Assembly (NCBI RefSeq): GCF_016889765.1
Contig: NZ_CP069533.1
Coordinates: 1,240,001-1,304,000 of the forward strand
Direction of reading: 5' to 3'
Length of the DNA: 64,000 bases
DNA from: Corynebacterium minutissimum
GTDB taxonomy: Bacteria; Actinomycetota; Actinomycetes; Mycobacteriales; Mycobacteriaceae
In this document: positions 32,662 to 41,449 of the stretch, piece by piece
How positions within the stretch are numbered: position 1 is the first letter of the stretch
Layout: each line of letters starts with the position of its first letter
The notes under the pieces: model-generated
Database searches by the model: none
Seen by the model: only the letters and a program-made list of their open reading frames with translations
What the model was told of the DNA's origin: nothing
Made by a program: the position numbers and the translations under genes

Positions 32662-33945
32662 CTAGAAGGGAATATCGTCACCGGTGGTGTTGTCGCGGTC
32701 TGCCGGGTCGGTCATATCAAAGACTTCCACGATCTCACCGTTATCCAACTCCACCTTTAATGCTTTGGCATCCTCATGCATCTTCGCTCGATGCGCCATA
32801 ACATCCTCAGCAATAGTGCGAGCCCACCTACGCATCGATGGTGCAAGCGGGCCTGTGGCTTGTGTGGTCACCCAACTGCCATCAGCCAACAGCCACACCA
32901 CATCACCGGTAACGGGATCCAAAATATAAAAGGCCCTGCCCTCGGTCTTCATATTGTGATGACGCTGGCACAAACACACCAAATTATCTGGATGTGTTGG
33001 CCCACCCTCGGCATAATCAATCCGATGATCTAGCTGACACATCCACGCTGGGACATCACAGTTGCCAGCCCGACACGTCCCATCACGCCCCTCAACGTAC
33101 TTACGCACAAAATCAGACGGACGATAAGAATCAGACGCTTCTGGCACCCGGCTTAAATCCCGCTCCACAACCTTGGCCGCTGGTATATCCTCACCACGCC
33201 ACCCATGGCCCTGAACAAAGACCGGTGCCCCCTCCACATCAGACGCCTTATAAGTATGCACCACCACTTTGCCAACCTCCGGCTCCACCGCACCTGTCAA
33301 CAACAACACCATGGCATCCGCCATCGACACCTCATGGTTTCTGGCGGTTTCTTTAATAATCTCGTCAATGACCACACCCACAGTGGAATCAACCTCTAAC
33401 TCAAGAAAAGCCCGCTGGCCTCGAGTAAGGATGGAATACCGGTTCTTTTTACGCGTATCACGAAATGCTACTGAATCATCTAAGACTTTGGCGATATCAC
33501 GCACCCGGCGCCGAATCTGACTCGCTGTCGGAAACACCTGATTAGGCCGCTTCGGTACAAACCAGCGCGAAAGCTTCTCATCAATTTCTGCCACCACCGC
33601 CCTAGTCGGATGCCCCAGCTTTGACATCACCTCATCAATCGCTACCAGCGACGCCATATCCAACAACGCTTTAGAATCCTGCAGCGCCTTGACCTTCGGT
33701 AATTCTTCAAGCCGCAGAACCCCCATCACATTCTTAGCGACTTGCCTGGCCGTCTTGGCAGTCTTGACCGAAAGCTTCATCACTTCACTATCAGAATCAG
33801 CCTCCAAAGCCGGAAGATTATGTAACCAAAACTCGTACTCCGCGCGCCGCAGAAACATCCCCGCAACACATACCGGATCATCAGGATTCGAATGAGAAAA
33901 ATACGCCAAAGGAACAGAAGTAGTTGTTGTTGTGGTTGCCACCAT
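32662..33945 (-). CDS. DUF222 and HNH-endonuclease domain protein
   Basis: A 427-residue protein of the DUF222-HNH (13E12-repeat) type found in many copies in actinobacteria. Seen: an N-terminal DUF222 helical region (about 20-270) and a C-terminal HNH motif with CDVPAWMCQLDHRIDYAEGGPT near 295-320 and NLVCLCQRHHNMK near 323-335, giving the Cys pair and His residues of a treble-clef nuclease. It is a solo minus-strand gene; AAGGGGTGGG precedes the ATG. In mycobacteria such genes are repeat elements that can serve as phage integration targets. Its cellular role is unknown. Confidence 0.85.
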   Translation of the reverse strand: MVATTTTTTSVPLAYFSHSNPDDPVCVAGMFLRRAEYEFWLHNLPALEADSDSEVMKLSVKTAKTARQVAKNVMGVLRLEELPKVKALQDSKALLDMASLVAIDEVMSKLGHPTRAVVAEIDEKLSRWFVPKRPNQVFPTASQIRRRVRDIAKVLDDSVAFRDTRKKNRYSILTRGQRAFLELEVDSTVGVVIDEIIKETARNHEVSMADAMVLLLTGAVEPEVGKVVVHTYKASDVEGAPVFVQGHGWRGEDIPAAKVVERDLSRVPEASDSYRPSDFVRKYVEGRDGTCRAGNCDVPAWMCQLDHRIDYAEGGPTHPDNLVCLCQRHHNMKTEGRAFYILDPVTGDVVWLLADGSWVTTQATGPLAPSMRRWARTIAEDVMAHRAKMHEDAKALKVELDNGEIVEVFDMTDPADRDNTTGDDIPF

Positions 33946-34297
33946 AAGTGACCCACCCCTTAAAGACTAGAACATACGAACATGATTTCTAGTCACAACA
34001 CTACCCATCCGCCCCGACACCACACCAGACCCCACAACACGCCACCAAACCTAGACCAAAACAACACACCCATTCGAACACACTCTTGCCAACACCACAT
34101 ATAGACGGCGAATTATCAAACACCCCACACCACACTGTGACAAACGCCACACAATAGAAACCAGAAATGGAGTTGGGGGAGGCGTCGCTAAGCACTGTGT
34201 TGACTACACCATCGAACAAACCCAAAGCGATCGACAGAGCTTCACGGTTAAGCCGGAAAACGACTGAACCCCCAACCCGTCGGGGAAGGGGGCGGGA
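33946..34297. other. Intergenic region without a recognisable gene
   Basis: About 350 bp that is A+C-rich on the plus strand (long ACCACAC-type stretches between 34000 and 34150). It holds the HNH gene promoter on the left and ends at parS 6. A 74-codon minus-strand frame (34001-34225) has biased composition and no ribosome site; I do not call it a gene. Confidence 0.5.
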
Positions 34298-34311
34298 GTT
34301 TCACGTGAAAC
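34298..34311. other. parS site 6
   Basis: A perfect GTTTCACGTGAAAC ending one base before the stop codon of the symporter gene. Confidence 0.88.
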
Positions 34312-35547
34312 TTAAGCCGTAGCGACCTCTCCGTCGACGGCCTCGGCCTCCGGTTCAGAATCGATGCCGTCGATCTTGTCGCGAGCGAAACGATCAACAA
34401 TCATGGCGATAGCGCCGTCGCCGGTGACGTTAGCCGCGGTACCCACGGAGTCGATGGCAATGTATGCAGCAATCATCAGCGCCACCATGGAATCGTCAAA
34501 GCCCATATTGGACTGCAAGAGACCCACAGCCACCATGACAGCGCCGCCGGGGACGCCCGGTGCCGCAATCATCATAATGCCCAGTAGAAGGATGAAGCTC
34601 AATGCCTTTCCTAGATCCCCTTCCATGTCAGGTGCCATAAAGACGATAGCGAAGGCATACAGCGTCAGTTTCATCATCGAACCGGACAAGTGAATGGTGG
34701 CGCAGAGTGGAATGACGAAGCCGGCAACCGGCTTGGAAATGCCGTTCTTCAGAGCGGAATCAAGGGAGACCGGAATGGTCGCGGCGGAAGACGAGGTACC
34801 CAACGCTGTGAAGTAAGCGGGCGCCATATTCTTCATTGCCGTGAACGGATTCTTCCCTGCAATGGCACCGGCTACTAGGTACTGGAATACCAAGTACACC
34901 AGCGTCATCACCACTGAGAGCAAGAGCACCTTGGCAAAGGCAACGATGACCGTGCCGATGTTGCCGTTCATACCCAGGGTCAGGAAGATACCGAAAATGT
35001 AGATCGGTAGCAATGGAATGACGAAACCCCAGATAACCTTGATAACGACTCCTTCGAACTCTTTCGAGAGGGTGTAGAGGTTATCGGACTTCACCGTTGT
35101 CATCGCCACACCAACACAGAAGGAGAGAAGCAGCGCCGTCATCACCTCGAACGGTGCCGGCATCAAAACCTCGAAGTATGGCTCGAGGGCCCCTTCATCA
35201 ATATCAGCAACATCGGTATTGAGCGTTTGGCCCTTGAGCATCACGGGATAAAGTACCTGGGTCAGCCCATAGGCCACCAGGCCCGAAACGATGGTGGAAC
35301 CGTAGGAAATACCTGCAGTAATGCCAAGCCACTTACCTGCGCCGCGACCAAGACCAGCAATAGCGGGTGCCACGAGGGCAAAAATCAAAACTGGGATAAA
35401 GAAGCCCAAGAAATTAGAGAACAGCCCGTTGAAGGTGGCGAAGGTTCTACCGAACCATTCGGGTGCAAACTGGCTAGCAATGATGCCCAAGATAATCGCC
35501 ACGATGATCTTGAACAACAGAGAGTTGAGAACACTCTTGAATGACAT
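34312..35547 (-). CDS. Dicarboxylate/amino acid:cation symporter (DAACS family)
   Basis: A 411-residue membrane protein of the glutamate/dicarboxylate:Na+ (or H+) symporter family. Seen: about eight helices with two re-entrant loops; the serine-rich hairpin ALGTSSSAATIPVSLD near residues 250-265; the ATIHLSGSMMKLTLYA segment near 285-300, at the place where family members carry an NMDGT-like cation site; and the late PGVPGGAVMVAVGLLQS and DSVGTAANVTGDGA with the substrate-binding Asp and Asn. Substrate could be glutamate, aspartate, a C4 acid or serine/threonine. It is a single gene with no operon partner. Confidence 0.9.
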   Translation of the reverse strand: MSFKSVLNSLLFKIIVAIILGIIASQFAPEWFGRTFATFNGLFSNFLGFFIPVLIFALVAPAIAGLGRGAGKWLGITAGISYGSTIVSGLVAYGLTQVLYPVMLKGQTLNTDVADIDEGALEPYFEVLMPAPFEVMTALLLSFCVGVAMTTVKSDNLYTLSKEFEGVVIKVIWGFVIPLLPIYIFGIFLTLGMNGNIGTVIVAFAKVLLLSVVMTLVYLVFQYLVAGAIAGKNPFTAMKNMAPAYFTALGTSSSAATIPVSLDSALKNGISKPVAGFVIPLCATIHLSGSMMKLTLYAFAIVFMAPDMEGDLGKALSFILLLGIMMIAAPGVPGGAVMVAVGLLQSNMGFDDSMVALMIAAYIAIDSVGTAANVTGDGAIAMIVDRFARDKIDGIDSEPEAEAVDGEVATA

Positions 35548-35698
35548 GATTGATTCTTTTCTATGGTTGGAACCACGTGGATTTCCATCGCTAGGTAATG
35601 AGCGCTTTATTATCTACCGAGCGACACGAAATGTATATTACAGGAGCGCCCTCATAATTTGAACCGGCTTCTCGCTTGGCAGCGGGAGAGATAGACTA

Positions 35699-36172
35699 GT
35701 GCACATGCTCGTAGTCGGAATCCTCTTCTTCATCCTCGCCGCAGTTCTTGTGATCGTGGGCGGTCTCGCATCGCTGCGCAAGCTTCCAGGCAATAGTGTC
35801 GTCGGCCTGCGCCTAGCGGAAATTCGCAAAAGTAAGGAAGCGTGGGATAATGCACACGCCGTTGCAGGACCTTTTTGGGCACTCGGCGGGGTAGCGCTCA
35901 TCTTCGGAGGCTTCGTAGCACTGAGGGCCGAAGGCTGGATGTGGCTTATCCCCGCCGCGACGTTCATCGTTGCGGTATTACTGCTTTCCGTCGGCTCCAA
36001 CATGGGTGCCCGCGCAGCCTACTTGTGGGATCAAGCGCACAAAGATGATGAGGGCTGCGGGGATTCCTGCACTTGCGGCGACGATGGTTGTGGGGATGAT
36101 GCACCGCCGGCAGTCGATGTCTCCGCGGTCCGCGCGGCTGCCAAACACTCCGATGAGCAAAAGAATGTTTAA
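35699..36172 (+). CDS. SdpI-like integral membrane protein
   Basis: A 157-residue protein with three hydrophobic segments (about 3-23, 58-78, 84-102). LPGNSVVGLRLAEIRKSKEAWDNAHAVAG is the motif of the SdpI/YhfL family, whose namesake gives immunity to the SdpC toxin in Bacillus. The C-terminal tail is acidic and Cys-rich (CGDSCTCGDDGCGDD near 120-134) and may bind metal. Start GTG 35699 lies eight bases after GGGAGAG; ATG 35705 is the alternative. No toxin gene is adjacent. Confidence 0.75.
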   Translation: MHMLVVGILFFILAAVLVIVGGLASLRKLPGNSVVGLRLAEIRKSKEAWDNAHAVAGPFWALGGVALIFGGFVALRAEGWMWLIPAATFIVAVLLLSVGSNMGARAAYLWDQAHKDDEGCGDSCTCGDDGCGDDAPPAVDVSAVRAAAKHSDEQKNV

Positions 36173-36373
36173 GGCACAGTGACGTAACGCCATTAGGTTC
36201 TGGATGGACGCGTTTACGTCACAACGAAATTATAGTTGGACTTTTCTGATGGTAGGCCCGCGCGATCATCGGGAAGGTCCTTTTTGTGTATCTGGTCACG
36301 AGCTGTCAAGATGACCAGAGGTAAGTGGGAGACTTGAGCTTGCGCGTGACAATGATGGGGGTTGCAGAGGACG

Positions 36374-36613
36374 ATGGTCTTTATGACTAACAGACAGCGA
36401 ACCAAGACTCTTCAGATTGTCGCCGCAGCGGCGTTGAGCCTCACGGTCCTGGGCACCGGCGCCTCCTACGCTATGGCCGTCGATCCACGTGGTGCGAAAT
36501 CGGTAGCACAGGCTGGAACGATCTACAGCGACGTAGGAACCTCATATGGCTCCTACGATTTTAGCGGCAGCACCGAACGTGAGGTTCCCGTGTGGAAGGG
36601 AGAGATCGGATAA
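36374..36613 (+). CDS. Small secreted protein, unknown function
   Basis: About 79 residues with an N-terminal signal peptide: basic TNRQRTKT, then a hydrophobic run IVAAAALSLTVLGTGASYAMA with a plausible cleavage after ASYA or AMA. The mature part is short, Gly/Ser/Tyr-rich (YGSYDFSGS) and ends KGEIG. It ends 10 bp before the Rieske lipoprotein and may be cotranscribed with it. Starts at 36362 (TTG), 36374 or 36383 are all possible. I do not recognise a family; related lactococcin 972-like bacteriocins have a similar layout, but the match is weak. Confidence 0.55.
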   Translation: MVFMTNRQRTKTLQIVAAAALSLTVLGTGASYAMAVDPRGAKSVAQAGTIYSDVGTSYGSYDFSGSTEREVPVWKGEIG

Positions 36614-36623
36614 GGTAGGGCCC

Positions 36624-36995
36624 ATGACTACGTGTTCTCGCCGCCTGTTCCTCCTCGGCTCCGCCACCACCTTCGCAGGCGCATACCTCGCCGCCTGCGG
36701 AAAGCAGCCCTCAGCTGAAATCGCCGCCACCGAGATTCCGGTTGGGTCTGCCATCATCGTGGACAAGGTGATTTTTGCCCAACCGACCGAAGGCGAGTTC
36801 AAGGCCTATTCCCAAACCTGTCCGCACCAGCAATCCCTCATTACCAAGATTGAAGGGATGACGGCGACGTGCACGAGCCACTATTCGAGCTTCGACCTGT
36901 CTACAGGTGAAGTCACGGGCGGCCCAAGCCCGAAGCCACTCACGGAGTACGGCGTTGAAAACGACGGCGGAACGGTAAGGAACGTCAGCAGCTAA
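36624..36995 (+). CDS. Rieske [2Fe-2S] lipoprotein, Tat-type signal
   Basis: A 123-residue exported protein. RRLFLLGSATTFAGAYLAACG (residues 6-26) combines a twin-arginine-like start with a lipobox Cys. The Rieske cluster ligands are CPH near residue 72 and CTSH near 93, a standard C-x-H and C-x2-H pair. Such small Rieske lipoproteins are electron-transfer or redox-sensing surface proteins; no partner oxidase is in the window. ATG 36624 is the first start giving a proper signal sequence. The gene is followed by parS 7. Confidence 0.82.
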   Translation: MTTCSRRLFLLGSATTFAGAYLAACGKQPSAEIAATEIPVGSAIIVDKVIFAQPTEGEFKAYSQTCPHQQSLITKIEGMTATCTSHYSSFDLSTGEVTGGPSPKPLTEYGVENDGGTVRNVSS

Positions 36996-37007
36996 CGCCG
37001 CGGCAGC

Positions 37008-37021
37008 GTTTCACGTGAAAC
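37008..37021. other. parS site 7
   Basis: A perfect GTTTCACGTGAAAC in the gap between the Rieske and BASS genes. Of the seven it is the nearest to dnaA, about 26 kb away. Confidence 0.88.
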
Positions 37022-37048
37022 ATATGAGGGGCGTCTACACTCTGATAT

Positions 37049-38008
37049 ATGCTTGAGCGTCTTAAAAACCTCGACCCCCTCATTCTCCTCATCCTGTGCG
37101 CCGTCGCGATTGCGATTGCGTTCCCCGCCCGTGGCGAATTCGCGGATACCTTCGATGTCCTCACCAATATCGGCATCGCGCTCCTTTTCTTTCTATACGG
37201 AGCACGACTCTCTACGCGTGAGGCGATTAATGGCATCAAGCACTGGAAACTGCATCTCACCATCCTCGCGTTTACCTTTGCTGTATATCCCCTTATCGGT
37301 CTTGCCCTGAGACCCCTCACAGCCTTCATGCCCAACGACCTCTATTTGGGCATCTTGTACCTCACGCTTGTGCCATCGACCGTGCAGTCCTCTGTCGCAT
37401 TCACGTCCGTCGCGAAGGGTAATGTCGCCGGCGCGATCGTGTCTGCATCGGCGTCAAACTTGGCAGGCGTCATCCTCACCCCACTTCTCGTTATGGCACT
37501 CATGGGTGCAGGAGACGGTATCCACATCGACAGCTCAGTCTTCCTCGAAATCTCAATGCTCTTGCTCCTGCCCTTCGCGCTGGGCCAGCTCACACGGAGA
37601 TGGGTCGGCAAGATTGCAGCGAGTAAGGCCACAAAAGTGGTGGACCGAGGTTCCATCGCCATGGTCGTCTACGCAGCCTTTTCAAAAGGAATGGTGGACG
37701 GCATGTGGTCGCAGATTAGTGTCTGGCAAATCCTTTTCCAAATACTCTTCTCCACGGTCTTCGTGTTGTTCATGCTGTGGCTCACCAAGGTTGTCAGCCA
37801 GAAACTCGGTTTCAACCGTGAAGATACGATTGCTATCCAATTCTGCGGCTCGAAGAAGTCACTAGCCACGGGCCTGCCGATGGCCTCGGTCATTTTTGCT
37901 TCCGGTAGCACGTCTCTAGGACTGCTCATCCTCCCGCTCATGATTTACCACCAAGTGCAGCTCATGATCTGCGCGTCTGTGGCATCGCGCTATGCGCGGG
38001 TAGAGTGA
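37049..38008 (+). CDS. Bile acid:sodium symporter family (BASS) transporter
   Basis: A 319-residue membrane protein with about nine to ten helices. LFFLYGARLS near residues 46-55, VPSTVQSSVAFTSVAKGNVAGA near 108-130 and CGSKKSLATGLPMA near 268-281 fit the SBF-like/YfeH branch of the family, which moves organic anions with Na+. Length is normal. The small gene at 38015 follows after 6 bp and may be cotranscribed. Substrate unknown. Confidence 0.88.
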   Translation: MLERLKNLDPLILLILCAVAIAIAFPARGEFADTFDVLTNIGIALLFFLYGARLSTREAINGIKHWKLHLTILAFTFAVYPLIGLALRPLTAFMPNDLYLGILYLTLVPSTVQSSVAFTSVAKGNVAGAIVSASASNLAGVILTPLLVMALMGAGDGIHIDSSVFLEISMLLLLPFALGQLTRRWVGKIAASKATKVVDRGSIAMVVYAAFSKGMVDGMWSQISVWQILFQILFSTVFVLFMLWLTKVVSQKLGFNREDTIAIQFCGSKKSLATGLPMASVIFASGSTSLGLLILPLMIYHQVQLMICASVASRYARVE

Positions 38009-38014
38009 GGCACC

Positions 38015-38323
38015 ATGAAAACCCTCTATGTTCGAACAACCCTGACCGTCCCAGGGGCCGGTACTGCTATCCACATTGCAGAGATGCAGGAAATTAGTGA
38101 CACCGCCTGTTCCATGCAGCGCATCATAGCGCTCGCGCCCGATGACTCCATCGCGGGTGCAGCGACCCCCCATGCGTCGGTAGGCAATGCAGATATCCCA
38201 CAGCAGGTGGTCCCGCACCCCAATACCTACGATGAATTCCCGGATATTGAGGCAGAGTTTGTCAGCGCCCTCCAGTTTCACTCCCTGTGGACCGAAGCTA
38301 CCGCCCTCTACGGCGAGGTTTAG
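38015..38323 (+). CDS. Hypothetical protein
   Basis: A 102-residue soluble, acidic protein of no family I recognise. There is no signal or membrane segment. GAGG lies just before ATG 38015, six bases after the BASS stop, so it is probably translated from the same mRNA. Its stop overlaps the end of the convergent azlD gene by 4 bp. The C-terminal part (YDEFPDIEAEFVSALQFHSLWTEATALYG) looks helical. Confidence 0.65.
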   Translation: MKTLYVRTTLTVPGAGTAIHIAEMQEISDTACSMQRIIALAPDDSIAGAATPHASVGNADIPQQVVPHPNTYDEFPDIEAEFVSALQFHSLWTEATALYGEV

Positions 38324-38652
38324 AAGACCACGTTCGCAAGGAGCATGTAGAACGCGGTTCCACCGAAAATGGAAAGGCCGGAGTTTCGACGCCACAGGTG
38401 AAGACCCGCGGTAAAAGCAGCTCCGGCCAGGGGCGCGATGGGGCTTCCCATGTCACGGGATGCACCAAATAAGGTATAGACCACCAAAACGGTCATAACT
38501 CCTACCGGCATCGTGAAGCCCAACATTGAAATGAACTGGCTGCCCTTAAGGGCTTTGACAAAGGCAAAAGGCAACCAACGCAGCAGCACCGTCACGATGC
38601 CAACGGGAATAAGAACCGCCAGAATCGCGGAAAGGGTCACTCCGGCTGGCAC
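38320..38652 (-). CDS. azlD: AzlD-family branched-chain amino acid export subunit
   Basis: A 110-residue protein with four hydrophobic segments, the small partner of AzlC. TVLLRWLPFAFVKALKGS and MPVGVMTVLVVYTLFG are family-typical. Its start overlaps azlC by 16 bp, so the two are made together. In C. glutamicum the equivalent BrnE/BrnF pair exports branched-chain amino acids and methionine. No Lrp regulator is adjacent here, unlike brnFE. Confidence 0.85.
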   Translation of the reverse strand: MPAGVTLSAILAVLIPVGIVTVLLRWLPFAFVKALKGSQFISMLGFTMPVGVMTVLVVYTLFGASRDMGSPIAPLAGAAFTAGLHLWRRNSGLSIFGGTAFYMLLANVVF

Positions 38653-39350
38653 GATGCCTCCTTACGCAGGACCATCGCGGAATCCAGGCGCGGGGAGAGG
38701 TAGCGTGCGACGAGCATGAGGAAGTACGCAGTCAGCGCCACCATGAGGAGCTGACCGGGGAAGAGGAATCCGGCAAGGATGCCCAGAGCCGCCGACAACG
38801 GAAGCGAGTAGTCCTTGTTGTTCTGGAAGGAATCAATAGCCAGGACAACGAACAAAGCGACAAGGGCGAAATCGAGGCCCTTCACCGAGGGCGGAAGGGC
38901 TTGACCCGCCAACGCACCGATGATTCCGGAACCCACCCACAGGACTTGGCAGAACAACTGCACCGAGAACACAAAGGTGCCACGTGGCCGCGAGTTTCGG
39001 GGGAGGGCGGAGATGACGGCGTAGGATTCGTCGGTAAGCGCATAGGTGGAGTAGGCACGGCCGAGTGGACTGCGGATCGCATCCCGCGGAAAGGTAAGGC
39101 CATAAAAGAGGTGCCGGAAGTTCACCATGAAACCGGTAAGTGCCGCGACCCCCGGGGTAAATCCGCTGGTGACCATAGATATTGCCAGAAATTCCATGGA
39201 ACCGGCGTAAATAACGATGGAGAAGACTGGGGTCCACCACCAGTCGAACCCGGTTTGAACCATGAGCACACCGAAGGCCAGGCCGAGCGGAACCACGCCC
39301 ACCGCGATGGCCATGCAGGTCTTCACTGCCGCAGCTATCTCCGAACGCAT
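38637..39350 (-). CDS. azlC: AzlC-family branched-chain amino acid exporter
   Basis: A 237-residue protein with about six to seven hydrophobic segments. Seen: VPLGLAFGVLMVQTGF near residues 20-35, YAGSMEFLAISM near 48-59, NFRHLFYGLTFP near 78-89 and YALTDESYAV near 102-111, all AzlC hallmarks. With AzlD it forms an exporter for branched-chain amino acids or related compounds. It has its own promoter region on the minus strand next to yqgE. Confidence 0.88.
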   Translation of the reverse strand: MRSEIAAAVKTCMAIAVGVVPLGLAFGVLMVQTGFDWWWTPVFSIVIYAGSMEFLAISMVTSGFTPGVAALTGFMVNFRHLFYGLTFPRDAIRSPLGRAYSTYALTDESYAVISALPRNSRPRGTFVFSVQLFCQVLWVGSGIIGALAGQALPPSVKGLDFALVALFVVLAIDSFQNNKDYSLPLSAALGILAGFLFPGQLLMVALTAYFLMLVARYLSPRLDSAMVLRKEASCQPE

Positions 39351-39385
39351 GGAGAAAATGTTAGTTCACGGTGCGTTGCGAGGGC

Positions 39386-39985
39386 CTAATTATCTTCGTC
39401 GATGTAGCGCGGGAAGGTAGAAAAGAGCGGCAACGGCATGGCCTGGCGCTTCATGACGTCCGACCATGTGTCGGTCGAGCCAGAAGACACCACGTCTTGG
39501 GGAAGGGCGGGGGCAACGTACCACTCGCCGCGATCGATTTCCTCATCGAGCTCGCCGGGGCCCCACTCGAAACGACCGACGAAGAGCCGCATGCCGTCAA
39601 CCAGTTCGATCACGGCATCGGGGCCCACGCGCAAATCAACAAGCGCCACACGCGGAGCGAGACGGCTCAGCGAAGGCTGCTTCTCAATGTCCACGCCTTG
39701 GCGCGTCATGGCCACACCAATGGCTGCCTGCTGATTATGCGGGCCACCGATGTAGAGGGCCTGAGGTTTGGCCACCACAGGTAACCACTCCGGCATGACG
39801 TTAAAGACGGCCATCTCGGAGCGCTTGGTCAGGTCCACACCATACGTGCGACCAGCATGTTGCTCCGTGATGAGGACAACGGAGCGGTTGTAGTGCGGCA
39901 CGAGGATATCGGGAGCAGCAACAAGCAGCTGGCCAGGGGCTGGGTCGTTGCGCTCGAGGGCGTTGAAGAGTCTATCTGCGTACAT
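39386..39985 (-). CDS. YqgE/AlgH family protein
   Basis: A 199-residue soluble protein. PGQLLVAAPDIL and NRSVVLITEQHAGRTYGVDLTKRSEM near residues 17-57, then LYIGGPHNQQAAIGV near 77-91, are the YqgE (DUF179) signature. Its function is not established. The start lies near the end of cca on the same strand, an order kept in corynebacteria, so the two may share a transcript: the gap to cca is 2 bp. Confidence 0.9.
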   Translation of the reverse strand: MYADRLFNALERNDPAPGQLLVAAPDILVPHYNRSVVLITEQHAGRTYGVDLTKRSEMAVFNVMPEWLPVVAKPQALYIGGPHNQQAAIGVAMTRQGVDIEKQPSLSRLAPRVALVDLRVGPDAVIELVDGMRLFVGRFEWGPGELDEEIDRGEWYVAPALPQDVVSSGSTDTWSDVMKRQAMPLPLFSTFPRYIDEDN

Positions 39986-39987
39986 CC

Positions 39988-41421
39988 CTATCTAGAATTC
40001 CACCACTCGCGCAGCTTCGCAATAGCAACGTCGCGCTCCAGAGGACCTTCTTCGAGGCGAAGCTCCTTGAGGTAGGACCACGCCTGGCCCACTTCCGGGC
40101 CGGGCTGGAGACCGAGGATCTCCATGATCTCGTTGCCATCAAGGTCAGGGCGCACGCGGGCGAGATCTTCCTTCGCCGCGATATCCGCGATGCGTTCCTC
40201 CAGCTCATCATAGGTACGCTGAAGGCGGCGGGCCTTACGTGCGTTGCGGGTGGTGCAGTCGGCGCGCACCAGCTTGTGCAGGCGCGGAAGCAAATCCCCG
40301 GCATCGGTGACATAGCGGCGCACAGCGGAGTCAGTCCACTGGCCATCACCGAAACCATGGAAACGCATGTGCAGGTACACCAGCTGGCCGATGTCCTCCG
40401 TTACGGCCTTGGGGAACTTCAGCTTGCGCAGGCGCTTGCGGGTAAGCTTCGCGCCCACGACCTCGTGGTGGTGGAAGCTCACCTTGCCGTCGGTAGTGTC
40501 TCGGGTATCGGGCTTGCCAATGTCGTGCAGCAGGGCGGCCCACCGAAGAATGAGATCGGGACCGTCTTCCTCCTGCTCCATGGCCTGGCGCAGCACGGTG
40601 AGCGAGTGGGCATACACGTCCTTGTGCTGTGCATGCTCGTCGGGAGCCATGCGCAGGGCCGGAATCTCCGGGAAGATGTAATCCGCAATGCCAGTCTCCA
40701 CGAGCAGGTCAATGCCCTTCCACGGCGCGGTGCCACAGATAAGTTTGTTGAGCTCGACCTGCACGCGCTCCACGGTAATGCGCTGGATTTCGCCAGCCAT
40801 GTCGGTCATGGCGTCGCGCACGCGCTTGGCGACGTCAAACTCGACCTGCGCCGCGAATCGTGCCGCGCGGAGCATGCGGAGGGGATCGTCGTGGAAAGAA
40901 ATCTCAGGCGCGTCCGGGGTATCGAGGATGCGGTCCGCCAGGTGCTTGAGGCCTCCCATCGGGTCGTGGAACTCACGGGTACCGTCGGGTCGCAGCTCAA
41001 TAGCCATGGCATTGACCGTGAAATCGCGTCGCACGAGATCGCCTTCGAGGGTATCGCCGTACACGACCTCGGGGTTGCGGGAATCACCGTCGTAGCTGTC
41101 GGAGCGGAAAGTGGTGATCTCGATCTGCTGGCCCTTATACGCAGCGGAGACGGTCCCGTAGTCGATGCCGGTGTCCCAGACGGTCTCTGCCCATTCCTCG
41201 AGGATGGAGTAGACCACGTCCGGGCGAGCCGGGGTAGTGAAGTCGAGGTCGTTGCCCAGGCGGCCTAGGAGTGCGTCGCGGACGGAGCCGCCGACGAGGT
41301 AGAGGGGGGCGTCGTGAAGCGCAAAGCGATCCACCAGCCCCTGGAGGAGGCCACTGAGCTGGTTGAGGGAGGCGTCTGCGCGGGCGAGAACGCCGATTAG
41401 CTGAGTGTCCTGAAAATTCAC
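39988..41421 (-). CDS. cca: CCA tRNA nucleotidyltransferase
   Basis: A 477-residue enzyme that adds or repairs the tRNA 3' CCA. Seen: LVGGSVRDALLGRLGNDLDFTT near residues 40-61 with the Asp-x-Asp metal site, RRDFTVNAMAIEL near 130-142, and an HD domain with LLHDIGKPDT near 290-299. I chose GTG 41421 (MNFQDTQLIGVL); the frame remains open upstream but has no family match. A TAGACT element 8 bp before the GTG suggests a leaderless mRNA. Divergent from the NUDIX gene. Confidence 0.93.
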   Translation of the reverse strand: MNFQDTQLIGVLARADASLNQLSGLLQGLVDRFALHDAPLYLVGGSVRDALLGRLGNDLDFTTPARPDVVYSILEEWAETVWDTGIDYGTVSAAYKGQQIEITTFRSDSYDGDSRNPEVVYGDTLEGDLVRRDFTVNAMAIELRPDGTREFHDPMGGLKHLADRILDTPDAPEISFHDDPLRMLRAARFAAQVEFDVAKRVRDAMTDMAGEIQRITVERVQVELNKLICGTAPWKGIDLLVETGIADYIFPEIPALRMAPDEHAQHKDVYAHSLTVLRQAMEQEEDGPDLILRWAALLHDIGKPDTRDTTDGKVSFHHHEVVGAKLTRKRLRKLKFPKAVTEDIGQLVYLHMRFHGFGDGQWTDSAVRRYVTDAGDLLPRLHKLVRADCTTRNARKARRLQRTYDELEERIADIAAKEDLARVRPDLDGNEIMEILGLQPGPEVGQAWSYLKELRLEEGPLERDVAIAKLREWWNSR

Positions 41422-41449
41422 GGATCGAAGTCTACTACGATTAGCAGGG

